14,728 bases of DNA, from the NCBI GenBank assembly GCA_004557125.1, contig SFET01000051.1, positions 1-14,728 of the forward strand. Direction: 5' to 3'. Position 1 is the first letter of the stretch, and each line of letters starts with the position of its first letter. Positions 7,097 to 14,631 of the stretch are shown here, piece by piece. The position numbers and the translations under genes are program-made. Under the pieces are notes generated by a model. It worked only from the letters and a program-made list of their open reading frames with translations. It was not told where the DNA came from and did not search any database. Origin of the DNA: Clostridiales bacterium. Lineage in GTDB: Bacteria; Bacillota; Clostridia; Christensenellales; Aristaeellaceae.

Positions 7097-7916
7097 GCTG
7101 CTGCGCGCAAATTTCTCGCGGCTGTGGAAGTCGCGCATCTTCTATGTCGCGCTGATCTTCATGGTGCTGCTCAACGTCTTTCTCGTGATCGACGGCTGGA
7201 ATTCCGGGCGAATCGGCTATCCCGAGCCGCTGGAGGACATGCTGTTTCAGAACTGCATCATCATGGGCTTCGTCTGTTCGGTGTTCGTGGGCATGTTCCT
7301 GGGCACGGAGTACAGCGACGGCACGATCCGCAACAAGATCATCGTGGGCCACACCCGTGTGGGGATCTATCTGGCGAACCTGCTCATCTGCGCGGCGGGC
7401 TCCCTCCTGCTGCTGGTCATCTCACTGACCATTGGCCTCGGCCTGGGTTCCTTCCTGCTGGATCCGCTGGGGCTTCCGTACAAAACGCTGCTGCTCTACA
7501 TCCTCATCGGCCTGCTGAGCACGCTGTCCTTTGCCGCCATCTTCACGCTGGTGGCCATGCTCACCCCTAGCAAGGCCTCGGGCGCGGTGATCTGCCTGGT
7601 ACTGGCACTGTGCCTGCTGTTCGTCACCTCCGCCGTCGAGGACGCGCTGACCGAGCCGGAGATGGTGCAGGACTTTGAAATTGCTGCGGACGGCATGCCG
7701 ATCCTCGGCGAGCTGCACCCCAACCCGCGCTACGTCACGGGAACAAAGCGGGCGGTGCTGGAGGTCGCCTACGACCTGCTGCCCACCGGCCAGGCCTTCC
7801 AGATCTGCAACAACGAGTGCGCCCATCCGGCGCGGCTTCCCGTGTTTTCGCTGCTGGTGACGCTGATCACGTCCGCTGCAGGCACGATGCTGTTCCGCCG
7901 GAGGGATCTGAAGTAA
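7089..7916 (+). CDS. ABC transporter permease, BcrB/LanE-like
   Basis: The start ATG 7089 is preferred over an in-frame ATG at 7062 because GGTGGGAGG lies just before it and the product then begins with a normal permease start (MAKLLRANFSRLWKSRIFYV). It has 275 residues and about six membrane helices, near 17-36, 55-77, 96-122, 133-160, 165-185 and 250-270. The loop after helix 2 has GTEYSDGTIRNKIIVG, a pattern common to ABC-2 type permeases that work with BcrA-like ATPases. A hydrophilic region (about 188-245) between the fifth and last helix would lie outside the membrane. Only one permease gene follows the ATPase, so it probably acts as a homodimer. Confidence 0.88.
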   Translation: MAKLLRANFSRLWKSRIFYVALIFMVLLNVFLVIDGWNSGRIGYPEPLEDMLFQNCIIMGFVCSVFVGMFLGTEYSDGTIRNKIIVGHTRVGIYLANLLICAAGSLLLLVISLTIGLGLGSFLLDPLGLPYKTLLLYILIGLLSTLSFAAIFTLVAMLTPSKASGAVICLVLALCLLFVTSAVEDALTEPEMVQDFEIAADGMPILGELHPNPRYVTGTKRAVLEVAYDLLPTGQAFQICNNECAHPARLPVFSLLVTLITSAAGTMLFRRRDLK

Positions 7917-7931
7917 AGGGAGGTTGAAGCC

Positions 7932-8816
7932 ATGCTGCCGTGGGTCCTGTGCGCCGCGCTGGCGATGTTCATCTTTGTTCTCTGCGTCAGGCTCCATCTG
8001 ATTCACCGGAGCCTGCGGGAGATCGACGCGCGGCTTGCGGAGATCCTTGCCGGGGACACCAACGTGCTGATCGATCTGTCCTCCGGCGATCAGCAGCTGC
8101 GTTCCTTTGCGGCATCGCTGAACCGCCAGCTGCGACTGCTGCGCAAGCGGCAGAATTGCTTCCTCAGCGGCGATCGGGAGCTCAAGGAGGCCATTGCGAA
8201 CATCTCCCATGATCTGCGCACGCCCCTGACGGCCATCTGCGGCTATCTGGATCTGCTGGAGCGCGAGGAACAATCCGAGGCGGCGCGCAGGTATCTGTCC
8301 ATCATTGCCGGTCGCGCCGACGCCATGCGGGAGCTGACGGAGGAACTGCTGCGCTACACCGTCGCCGCTTCCGCCGGAGAGCCGCTGGAGGTCGCGCCGC
8401 TGTCGCTCAACGACGTGCTGGAGGAGGCCGTGGCCGAAAGCTATGCCGCGCTGTGCAGCCGGAGCATCGCCCCGGAGATATGCATGCCGGATGCACCGGT
8501 GGTGCGCGCGCTGAATCGGGCGGCGCTGCTGCGCGTCTTTGAAAACCTTTTGAGCAATGCGGCGCGGCACTCGGACGGGGATCTGGAGATCCGCCTTGCG
8601 CAGGACGGCAGCGTATGCTTTTCCAACGCAGCCTCCGGGCTGGACGAGCTGCAGGTGGGGCGGCTGTTCGACCGCTTCTATACCGTGGAGACCGCACGGG
8701 GATCCACCGGGCTCGGGCTGTCCATCGCACGGGTGCTGACGGAGCGCATGGGCGGGCGGATCGATGCGGGCTATGCCGGCGGCCGGCTCACAATCCGGCT
8801 GCAATTTCCCGCGTGA
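7932..8816 (+). CDS. sensor histidine kinase with a single N-terminal membrane segment
   Basis: ATG 7932 follows GGGAGG. The 294-residue kinase has one membrane segment (about 3-20) and no extracellular domain, then a coiled linker (25-85) and the catalytic core. The H-box is NISHDLRTPLTAI with phosphoacceptor H93, the N-box is FENLLSNAARHS (N205 and N209), and the G-box is GSTGLGLSIA (about 257-266). DRFYT (247-251) serves as the F-box. With no sensory domain it is likely to depend on another protein for the signal. The adjacent transporter is the obvious candidate, as in the Bce-type flux-sensing scheme, although those transporters are a different class. It should phosphorylate the response regulator encoded at 5421-6101. 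It is the last gene of the operon. Confidence 0.9.
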   Translation: MLPWVLCAALAMFIFVLCVRLHLIHRSLREIDARLAEILAGDTNVLIDLSSGDQQLRSFAASLNRQLRLLRKRQNCFLSGDRELKEAIANISHDLRTPLTAICGYLDLLEREEQSEAARRYLSIIAGRADAMRELTEELLRYTVAASAGEPLEVAPLSLNDVLEEAVAESYAALCSRSIAPEICMPDAPVVRALNRAALLRVFENLLSNAARHSDGDLEIRLAQDGSVCFSNAASGLDELQVGRLFDRFYTVETARGSTGLGLSIARVLTERMGGRIDAGYAGGRLTIRLQFPA

Positions 8817-8841
8817 TGCAGGGCATGTGGGAAAGATGGGC

Positions 8842-8886
8842 GACAAAAACAGGAGAGGAATGCAGCATTCCTCTCCTGTTTTTGTC
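8842..8886. terminator. perfect bidirectional terminator between convergent operons
   Basis: Two 22-base arms (8842-8863 and 8865-8886) are exact reverse complements around a single central base; in practice the loop will open to about 7 bases. The left arm begins GACAAAAAC and the right arm ends GTTTTTGTC, giving a T-run after the stem on either strand. It lies 25 bases after the kinase stop and 19 bases past the stop of the convergent membrane-protein gene. Confidence 0.85.
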
Positions 8887-8905
8887 TCAAATGGAGCGCG
8901 GCAGA

Positions 8906-9565
8906 TCACAATTTGCGCAGGGCGTTGTAGCCGATCAGCACCGTCCAGACGTAGGCGCAGGTCTTGGGGATCATCAGCATGCCCACCGCCGGCACCGCAT
9001 CCGCGAAGAGCACCACAGGAATGTAGCAGGCGAAGCTCAGCACCACCGTGAGCCACAGGTGGCGGAAGGGCGCGTCCTGACGCGCCCGCGCGCTGCGATA
9101 GAACAGCACCACGATCAGCGCGCCGAGGATGGCGAAGGGGATGTTGCGGTAGATGCCCCAGGAGAGCGGCGCGTCGGCGCTGGTCCAGGCGTTCTGGGGC
9201 ATGAGGCACAGCGCGACGCGCACTGCCGCCAGCACCCACACCGCCGCCGTAAGTCCGGACCGGCCGCGGATCTGATAGCGGCTGCGCCAGACGTAGTACA
9301 GCAGCAGATAGAAGGCCGTCATGGTGATGGAGGTGATCAGCTTGCCGACGCCCAGGGACGCCGTGTAATTCTCCAGCCCCGTGGTGCAGAGTGCCACGGC
9401 CCGGGGCACCAGATGGAACGCGTCGCCGCAGCCCAGCGTCACCGCCATGGCGCCGTACAGCTGGGCCTGCTGGCGGCCCCGGCTGTCCCGGAGCATGCGC
9501 ACGCCCAGGGTGATGACCGTGACCAGATAGACGATGTCAAACAGAGTTTCAAAGATTGCCTGCAT
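8906..9565 (-). CDS. seven-helix membrane protein of unknown function
   Basis: GGAAGGATT precedes ATG 9565. The 219-residue protein is almost entirely membrane-embedded, with seven predicted helices near residues 5-24, 36-58, 70-93, 104-122, 139-157, 169-190 and 195-215. Helix 2 carries a notable polar motif, GCGDAFHLVPR (45-55), and helix 7 starts MLMIPKTCAYVW with K201 inside the membrane. The Gly-Asp-x-Phe-His motif in a helix looks like a conserved functional site, but I do not recognise the family. The gene is the last of a six-gene minus-strand operon headed by corrinoid-protein genes, 54 bases after the small membrane protein. A role in uptake of a methylated substrate or cofactor is possible but unproven. 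Confidence 0.8.
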   Translation of the reverse strand: MQAIFETLFDIVYLVTVITLGVRMLRDSRGRQQAQLYGAMAVTLGCGDAFHLVPRAVALCTTGLENYTASLGVGKLITSITMTAFYLLLYYVWRSRYQIRGRSGLTAAVWVLAAVRVALCLMPQNAWTSADAPLSWGIYRNIPFAILGALIVVLFYRSARARQDAPFRHLWLTVVLSFACYIPVVLFADAVPAVGMLMIPKTCAYVWTVLIGYNALRKL

Positions 9566-9619
9566 GTGAATCCTTCCATTCCTTCGTGTATTGTCGTTGA
9601 AAGTGCGGCCGGCCGTGCG

Positions 9620-9832
9620 CTACTTGCGCATCAGTCGGAAGAACTTGGCCATCAGCGGGATATAGGTCGCGACAAAGACGACGCCGGAGACGATCAGCAC
9701 GGCCGTCCTGCAGGACGCGGGCAGCAGCACGCCCACGATCAGGCCGATGGACAGCAGGCAGAGCTTGAGCGCGGCCAGGGCCCTCCAGTCGGACTCCTGA
9801 ATGTAGCGGTTTGCGAGTTTGAAGAGCTTCAT
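9620..9832 (-). CDS. small membrane protein, 70 residues
   Basis: The start at 9832 is set by an AGGAGT site upstream. Longer readings of this frame run into the PucR gene and become cysteine- and serine-rich nonsense. The product begins MKLFKLANRYIQESDWRALA and has two hydrophobic helices (about 20-38 and 43-63) separated by a short loop with PASCRTA, then a basic end (KFFRLMRK). It resembles a class of small Clostridia membrane proteins whose start has the pattern ANRY-x(2)-SDW-x(2)-A and whose end has a TYIPLM-x-KFF pattern; I recall no established function. It is 44 bases downstream of the PucR-type gene and 54 bases upstream of the seven-helix protein. Confidence 0.75.
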   Translation of the reverse strand: MKLFKLANRYIQESDWRALAALKLCLLSIGLIVGVLLPASCRTAVLIVSGVVFVATYIPLMAKFFRLMRK

Positions 9833-9875
9833 GTGTCTCAACTCCTTTCGCATCGGTTTTGTGAACCGGCCTCCG

Positions 9876-11372
9876 TCAGACGGGCCGGTTTTCGAACAGC
9901 CGGAAGGACAGGGAGAGGTAGAGCAGCTCCTCGGGATCGTTGAGCGGGCTGTCGAGGATCTCCCGGATCTTTTCCAGGCGGTAGAGCAGCGTGCTGCGGT
10001 GGATGAACAGCTGGCGCGCGCTCTGCACGGCGTTGAGGTTCGAATCCAGATACACCCGCAGGGTGTGCATGTATTCGGTGCCCTGGGCCGCATCGTGGTC
10101 GCGCAGGGCCAGCAGCCCCTCGTGGCAGAGCATGGTGTCGGGAAGGCGGTGCATGGCCTCCTCCAGCAGGAAATTCAGGGAGATGCTGTTGAAGTGATGG
10201 ATCCAGAAGTCCGGATTGACGCGCTTGCCGATGCCGATGGCGGCGTCCGCCTGCAGATAGAGACGGCGCAGGTTGTCGTGGCCGCGCATGACCCGGCTGT
10301 AACCGGCCTGCAGCAGGCATTCGCGGATGAAATACTTCAGTTCATCGCTGAGCGCAGCAAAGTCCCTTCCCAGCTTCGAAAGGTTGAAGAAGGTGACGAT
10401 GTTGTCGTTGTAGTTGACGGAGCAGCTGGCGGGGTACTGCCTCTTCAGGTTGTCGCGGATCTGGTTCTCCGTGGCGCCGCCGGAGTCCGCGCGGGGCATG
10501 CGCAGCACGAGGCAGAAGTATTCGTCCTCGCTGCTCCAGCCCAGCTGGGAAAGCTGCCGGCTGACATCCAGGCGATCTGCGGTGCGGTCGGAGAGGACGC
10601 GCAGGAACAGATTGCGCAGGCGGCTGTCCATCTGATGCTCCGGCTGCTCCGGCTCCAGCATGTAGAGGACGTAATCCGCCAGGGTCTGCATCAGCCATGC
10701 GTCGCCGGGGCGCAGCTTCCGCTTGTGCTCGGCCAGCACCAGCCGGTGGGAGACGGCGCCATCCTGAAGGATGTTGACGTTGAGGGAATTCCAGCCCAGG
10801 ATGTGCCCCGGATAGAGGTAGGGGACGCGCCGGTCCAGCAGCTGGCGGTACAAAAGGTCCTGGTTGAGGGCGTCGTGGAGAAGCAGCGCGTTGTAGCGCT
10901 CGTCAAAGAGGCGCTGATCCTCCTCCAGCTCGTCCTCGCCGTCCTGGGCCACCAGGCTGAAATCCACACCCATGACGATCAGCGGATTGATCAGCAGCGT
11001 GCGCGCCTCGCGCAACAGCTCCTGCAGGCTGCCGCGTCGCAGCAGCACCTGCTCCAGGCGGCGGTTCCAGTCCTCGCAGATATCGAAGATCTCCTGCACT
11101 GCATTGAACAGCGGCGCGATCTGCGCATCGACGCACAGCGCGCAGCCGCCATGCTGGGCGGGACGGGCGCCGCCCACATAGAGGGTGCAGACGCCGCTGC
11201 GGCACAGTTCCCGGGCGGGCTGGTCGCTGATGTACAGCCGGCCGGGCTCCGCAGTCTGTCCATCCAGGTACAGCTGGGGCCTGCCCAGCGGCGGACACTG
11301 CTGTATGCGGCGATCCTGGAGCTCGAAGCGCTGCTCCAGCGCGTCGACCAGCAGTTCGATGGAGAGCCTCAA
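9876..11372 (-). CDS. PucR/CdaR-family transcriptional regulator
   Basis: Starts with TTG at 11372, supported by GGGAGG 8 bases upstream. The TTG overlaps the stop of the corrinoid-protein gene (TTGA), so the two are translationally coupled. It has 498 residues. The C-terminal end (438-498; SNLNAVQSARQLFIHRSTLL, YRLEKIREILDSPLNDPEE) is the PucR-type helix-turn-helix. The region at about 285-400 (EYFCLVLRM, YNDNIVTFFNLSK, ECLLQAGYSRVMRG, LYLQADAAIGIG) matches the CdaR GGDEF-like middle domain of this family. Residues 1-270 form an N-terminal sensory part with paired cysteines (C57, C62, C77, C80) that I do not recognise. PucR/CdaR regulators usually activate catabolic genes in response to a substrate or cofactor. 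Here the likely target is the divergent promoter region at 14302-14631. Confidence 0.88.
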   Translation of the reverse strand: MRLSIELLVDALEQRFELQDRRIQQCPPLGRPQLYLDGQTAEPGRLYISDQPARELCRSGVCTLYVGGARPAQHGGCALCVDAQIAPLFNAVQEIFDICEDWNRRLEQVLLRRGSLQELLREARTLLINPLIVMGVDFSLVAQDGEDELEEDQRLFDERYNALLLHDALNQDLLYRQLLDRRVPYLYPGHILGWNSLNVNILQDGAVSHRLVLAEHKRKLRPGDAWLMQTLADYVLYMLEPEQPEHQMDSRLRNLFLRVLSDRTADRLDVSRQLSQLGWSSEDEYFCLVLRMPRADSGGATENQIRDNLKRQYPASCSVNYNDNIVTFFNLSKLGRDFAALSDELKYFIRECLLQAGYSRVMRGHDNLRRLYLQADAAIGIGKRVNPDFWIHHFNSISLNFLLEEAMHRLPDTMLCHEGLLALRDHDAAQGTEYMHTLRVYLDSNLNAVQSARQLFIHRSTLLYRLEKIREILDSPLNDPEELLYLSLSFRLFENRPV

Positions 11373-12022
11373 GGGGCATTCCTCCCATCGAGGACGAATT
11401 TCTTGGCGAGCTGTGCCGCTTCCGCCGCATTCTCCGTGTAGGCGTCCGCGCCGATGGAGCGGGCGAAGCTCTCAGTGATGGGACAGCCGCCGACCATGAC
11501 GCGCAGATGGGAGAGGGACTTGTCGCCCTTGATCAGCTCCACGGCATTGCGCATGGCCCGCATGCTGGTCGTCAACAGGCAGGACAGGCAGATGATGCTG
11601 GCGTCCGGATGCTCCTTTGCCGCCTTGACGAAGCGCTTGCCGGAGATATCCACGCCCAGATCGATGACCTCGAAGCCGACGCTCTGCATCATCACCGCCA
11701 CCAGCTTTTTGCCCACGTCATGCAGATCGCCTTCCACGGTGCCGAGAATGACCTTGCCCAGCACGAAGCGGTTCTGGGGCTCGAGCTGGGGAAGCAGGAT
11801 GTCCATGCCCTTCTGTACGCAGCGCGCGACGACGAGAATCTGCATCAGCTCACATTCGTCGTTCTGGTACAGGCGACCGATGCTGTTCATGGCGGGCACG
11901 AGGGCGCTCTCCATGATTTCGGCGGGGGAGATATCCTCTGTAAGGGCCTGAAAGATCAGCTTTTCCATCAGCTTCGGATAGCCGGATTCAACAGCCCTGC
12001 GTATTTCTTCGATCCGCTGCAT
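11369..12022 (-). CDS. corrinoid (cobalamin-binding) methyl-carrier protein
   Basis: AAAGGAG precedes ATG 12022. The 217-residue protein has the two-part architecture of MtaC/MtmC/MttC-type carriers. It begins with a helical cap domain (1-85; EIRRAVESG, LVPAMNSIGRLYQNDE, then LMQILVVARCVQKGMDILLP). A Rossmann-like B12 domain follows with the cobalt-ligand motif GTVEGDLHDVGK (D99, H101, G104). Farther on are CLSCLLTTSM and VMVGGCPIT, which line the nucleotide-tail pocket. The histidine acts as the lower cobalt ligand; Co(I) accepts a methyl group from a substrate-specific methyltransferase and hands it to a pterin-type methyltransferase. The dedicated substrate methyltransferase is not in the window. 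The gene sits 12 bases downstream of the DUF2284 gene. Confidence in the fold and role is high, but the substrate (methylamine, methanol, betaine or methoxy compound) cannot be decided. Confidence 0.93.
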   Translation of the reverse strand: MQRIEEIRRAVESGYPKLMEKLIFQALTEDISPAEIMESALVPAMNSIGRLYQNDECELMQILVVARCVQKGMDILLPQLEPQNRFVLGKVILGTVEGDLHDVGKKLVAVMMQSVGFEVIDLGVDISGKRFVKAAKEHPDASIICLSCLLTTSMRAMRNAVELIKGDKSLSHLRVMVGGCPITESFARSIGADAYTENAAEAAQLAKKFVLDGRNAP

Positions 12023-12034
12023 GCAGGACTCCTT

Positions 12035-12574
12035 TCATTTCAAGAGAAAACAGCTGGTATAGGCGATGGAGTTCGGTCCATAGTAGTAATTGAGGCCGTT
12101 GTTCTTGCAGACCTCGAGCACCAGCATGCCCAGGGCCTCCATGGAGGAGGTCATGCGCTCCGGGAAGCGGCAGGGCGCGTCGGGATAGCTGCACGTCTTG
12201 CAGCGCGTACATGCGCCGGCGCCGACGGCCAGCAGATCGGGATAGCGCTTCAGCAGGAGATCGTGCAGGGCGGCAAAATGCGCCTTGTGCTGTTCTTCGG
12301 CCTCCATCATGCCCTCGCCGTCCAGGCTGTCCTCCAATTCGCCCACCGTCTGTACCAGTATGCCCTCGCGGTAGCGGGAGATGCGCGCGCGCAGCTCATC
12401 CAGCGTTCCGCAGCCGGGTGGGCAGCTCCAGTTCTTGCTGTACATGTGGCACTTGTCCGAGGCGCACATGGCGCGCACCTCCTCGCGCAATTCGATGGTG
12501 GCCGGATCCAGCCGCGCCACGTGGGTAAAGCCGCAGGCCTTGCCCTGGGCAATCAGTTCTTCGTAATCAATCAT
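12035..12574 (-). CDS. DUF2284 cysteine-rich, predicted metal-binding protein
   Basis: The 179-residue protein starts at ATG 12574, which overlaps the activator's stop (ATGA). Eleven cysteines are arranged in clusters: C37 and C42, then CPPGC (C51, C55), then CTRCKTC (C122, C125, C128) with C135 at DAPC. The CxxCxxC followed by a fourth cysteine looks like an iron-sulfur ligand set, and the CPP phrase is typical of DUF2284. The family is described only as predicted metal-binding. Its place directly between a RACo-like activator and a corrinoid protein suggests it serves in electron delivery or corrinoid-protein maturation; this is inference from context. No signal peptide is visible, so it is probably cytosolic. 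Confidence 0.85.
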   Translation of the reverse strand: MIDYEELIAQGKACGFTHVARLDPATIELREEVRAMCASDKCHMYSKNWSCPPGCGTLDELRARISRYREGILVQTVGELEDSLDGEGMMEAEEQHKAHFAALHDLLLKRYPDLLAVGAGACTRCKTCSYPDAPCRFPERMTSSMEALGMLVLEVCKNNGLNYYYGPNSIAYTSCFLLK

Positions 12575-14301
12575 TGTTCATCCTCCGGTTCCGGAAACTC
12601 CAGAGCATCCACAAATTCATCCTGGAAGTTGCTCAGCGAGGCGAGCTCCAGAAATTCCGCCTGCCGTGCGAATTGCGACGCGCGCTGCCATGCGTTTTTC
12701 TCCAGCAGCACGCGCTTGGCGCCCTCGCCGGCCGCGTTGCCGATGGAGTGGATCTTTTCGCGCAGCTCCATGGGGATCAGTCCGATGGCGCAGGCGTTGG
12801 CGGGATCCATGTAATTGCCGAAGGCTCCGGCCAGGTGCACCTGCTCGATCTGTTCCAGGCCGATGCCCAGCTGCGCGGCGAGCAGGCGGATTCCCGCGCA
12901 GATCGCAGCCTTGGCCAGCTGCACCTCGCGCACGTCGCGCTGGGTCAGCACCACGTCGGTGCCCTCCAGGCGGTACTCCGCGCCGCAGGCGAGCTTGCCG
13001 TAGGCGTCGATCTCGCCGCAGGCGTGCAGCGCGGCGATCAGATCGATGAGTCCGGAGCCGCAGATGCCCACCGGCGCGCAATCGCCGATGACGTGCCAGC
13101 GCAATTGGCCATCCTCCAGGCGAACGCGATCGATGGCGCCACGCATGCCGCGCATGCCGCAGGCGATCTTCGCGCCCTCAAAGGCCGGCCCGGCGGCAGT
13201 GGAGCAGGCGATCATCCGCTCCCGGTTGCCCAGCACGATTTCGCCGTTGGTGCCGATGTCGATCATCAGCGTGATGGGCTCGATGCGCTCCCAGTCCTCC
13301 GCCACCAGGCAGCCTACGGTATCCGCACCCACGAAGCCGGCGATCACCGGCAGGATGCGCAGCGTGGCCTCCGGATGCACGTTGAGCTCGAAGTCGGCGG
13401 CGCGCAAAAGCAGCGGTTCGCTGATCACCGGATTGTAGGGCGTCACGGTCAGCGATTCCGGCACGATGCCCAGGAACAGGTGGTGGATGCAGGTGTTGCC
13501 CACGATGCTCAGCGCGTAGATGGAGCGGTTATCCACGCCTGCATCCGCGCAGAGATCACCGAGCATCCCATCGATGGCGCTGTGCACGCAGCGCGCGAGC
13601 GCCTCCGCGCCGTGCTCCAGGGCGTAGTCCGCGCGGGAGATGATGTCCGCGCCGAACTGCCGCTGGGGATTGAGCATGCCCCGGGCGGCGATGGGCTCCA
13701 GAGAATCCGTGCGCAGCAGATAGCCCGCGATGGAGGTCGTGCCGATGTCGAAGGCCGCCATGCAGATCTGCTGGGGCGCCTCGCTCACATCCAGCACGCG
13801 ATCGGCGTCGATCACCGCGTACAGCGCGCCGCCGCTGCGGCTGTGCTTCTTCAGCGCGGCGACCTTCGCGGCAACGGGAAGGCTGATCTGCCAGCCGTCG
13901 CGGCCGGTCGCGGTGCGCAGCGCGGTCTTGAACAGCTCCCACTCTGCGACGCTCTCGCCGGGACGGTTCGCAGGAACGTGCACCTCAACGCACTCCACCT
14001 GGGGGGACAGCGCCTCGGAGGATGTGCAGGCGGAGTCGGTCAGGATCTGTGCGCGCTGTGACGGCAGAGGCGTGCGCACCTCGAGATCCGAATGCACGCT
14101 GGTCTGACAGGCGCGCACCGTTTGCCATTCTTCTTGCACAGATTGACGGATTTGCAAAATGCACTTGCCGCAGGTTCCGCGACCGCCGCACGGGGCGTCC
14201 GGCTGCAGACCTGCATCAATTTGAACCTGCAGCAGGGATACGTCCTCCTTCGCCTCTGCGACTTTGTTCTCACGAATGAATTTGATTTGATAATTGCGCA
14301 C
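12571..14301 (-). CDS. RACo-like reductive activator of corrinoid proteins (2Fe-2S plus ASKHA)
   Basis: GTG 14301 is the only available start: the in-frame codon three places upstream is a TGA, and the 2Fe-2S domain begins within ten residues. The ribosome binding site is weak. The 576-residue protein has an N-terminal [2Fe-2S] ferredoxin domain with cysteines C38, C44, C47 and C65 (CGGRGTCGKC). An ASKHA ATPase-like part follows with DIGTTS (185-190), DIGTNGE (348-354), GPAFEG (371-376), GICGSGLIDL (412-421) and HLAGAFGNYM (489-498). This matches RACo, which reduces inactive Co(II) corrinoid protein to Co(I) using ATP. The length is close to the family's usual 600 or so. It is the first gene of the minus-strand operon. 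Confidence 0.93.
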   Translation of the reverse strand: MRNYQIKFIRENKVAEAKEDVSLLQVQIDAGLQPDAPCGGRGTCGKCILQIRQSVQEEWQTVRACQTSVHSDLEVRTPLPSQRAQILTDSACTSSEALSPQVECVEVHVPANRPGESVAEWELFKTALRTATGRDGWQISLPVAAKVAALKKHSRSGGALYAVIDADRVLDVSEAPQQICMAAFDIGTTSIAGYLLRTDSLEPIAARGMLNPQRQFGADIISRADYALEHGAEALARCVHSAIDGMLGDLCADAGVDNRSIYALSIVGNTCIHHLFLGIVPESLTVTPYNPVISEPLLLRAADFELNVHPEATLRILPVIAGFVGADTVGCLVAEDWERIEPITLMIDIGTNGEIVLGNRERMIACSTAAGPAFEGAKIACGMRGMRGAIDRVRLEDGQLRWHVIGDCAPVGICGSGLIDLIAALHACGEIDAYGKLACGAEYRLEGTDVVLTQRDVREVQLAKAAICAGIRLLAAQLGIGLEQIEQVHLAGAFGNYMDPANACAIGLIPMELREKIHSIGNAAGEGAKRVLLEKNAWQRASQFARQAEFLELASLSNFQDEFVDALEFPEPEDEQ

Positions 14302-14631
14302 GATGATTCACATCCCAAATTCATATTTTTCTTAATTATATCAGAAAACGCGGGAGATGTTTGTAAATTTTATTATATTAAGTTGCGCTCTTTCAGAAAG
14401 AAGTGTGAGATTTATTGAGATATTTCAAAGCACATTTTCGGAAGGCGGCTGTTCCGCTTAAAAAACATGGAGGAAATACAAAATTTCGGCGGTGTTTGTA
14501 CTTCGATATAATACAAAATGTAGGAAATTTGTTTTGATTTGCATATAGTTTGTAGAGTTCAGCTTTGAGACATTATCTGTTAATATTTTAACAGAAACGG
14601 AACGTACAGAACCGAGAGCGGAGGCAAGGCT
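14302..14631. promoter_or_regulatory. AT-rich divergent control region
   Basis: This 330-base stretch, far more AT-rich than its surroundings, has no gene I can support. It must hold the promoters for the minus-strand activator operon and the plus-strand methyltransferase. Minus-strand TATAAT hexamers lie at 14340-14335 and 14377-14372; a plus-strand TATAAT lies at 14507-14512. None has a good -35 box at 16-18 bases (the closest, minus TTTACA at 14367-14362, is 21 bases away). Direct copies of AATACAAAAT lie at 14475-14484 and 14510-14519. No cobalamin riboswitch signature was seen. Confidence 0.55.
14576..14595. promoter_or_regulatory. perfect inverted repeat upstream of the methyltransferase-like gene
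   Basis: TCTGTTAA (14576-14583) and TTAACAGA (14588-14595) form perfect 8-bp arms around TATT, 36 bases before the start of the methyltransferase-like gene and downstream of the plus-strand -10. It could be an operator for a dimeric regulator or a small mRNA hairpin. Confidence 0.5.

Noticed and set aside
7422..9239. 605-codon minus-strand open frame across the permease and kinase genes
   Set aside because: It runs through the terminator hairpin and is antisense to clear permease and kinase motifs, so it is a composition shadow.
8906..9565. The seven-helix protein as a microbial rhodopsin because of the lysine in helix 7
   Set aside because: Helix 3 lacks the acidic counter-ion and Trp/Tyr pattern of rhodopsins, and the residues around K201 do not match the retinal-binding pattern.
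9819..11441. 540-codon plus-strand open frame antisense to the PucR-type gene
   Set aside because: The minus strand gives a full PucR/CdaR domain order with a good ribosome binding site. The plus reading is a Val/Gln/Ala-rich shadow caused by high GC content and has no recognised domain.
12574..14061. 495-codon plus-strand open frame antisense to the activator gene
   Set aside because: It is rich in His, Gln, Gly and Arg with no motif, while the opposite strand encodes the complete 2Fe-2S and ASKHA motifs.
14302..14631. Cobalamin riboswitch in the leader of the corrinoid-related genes
   Set aside because: No B12-box-like sequence or matching stem set could be found on either strand.
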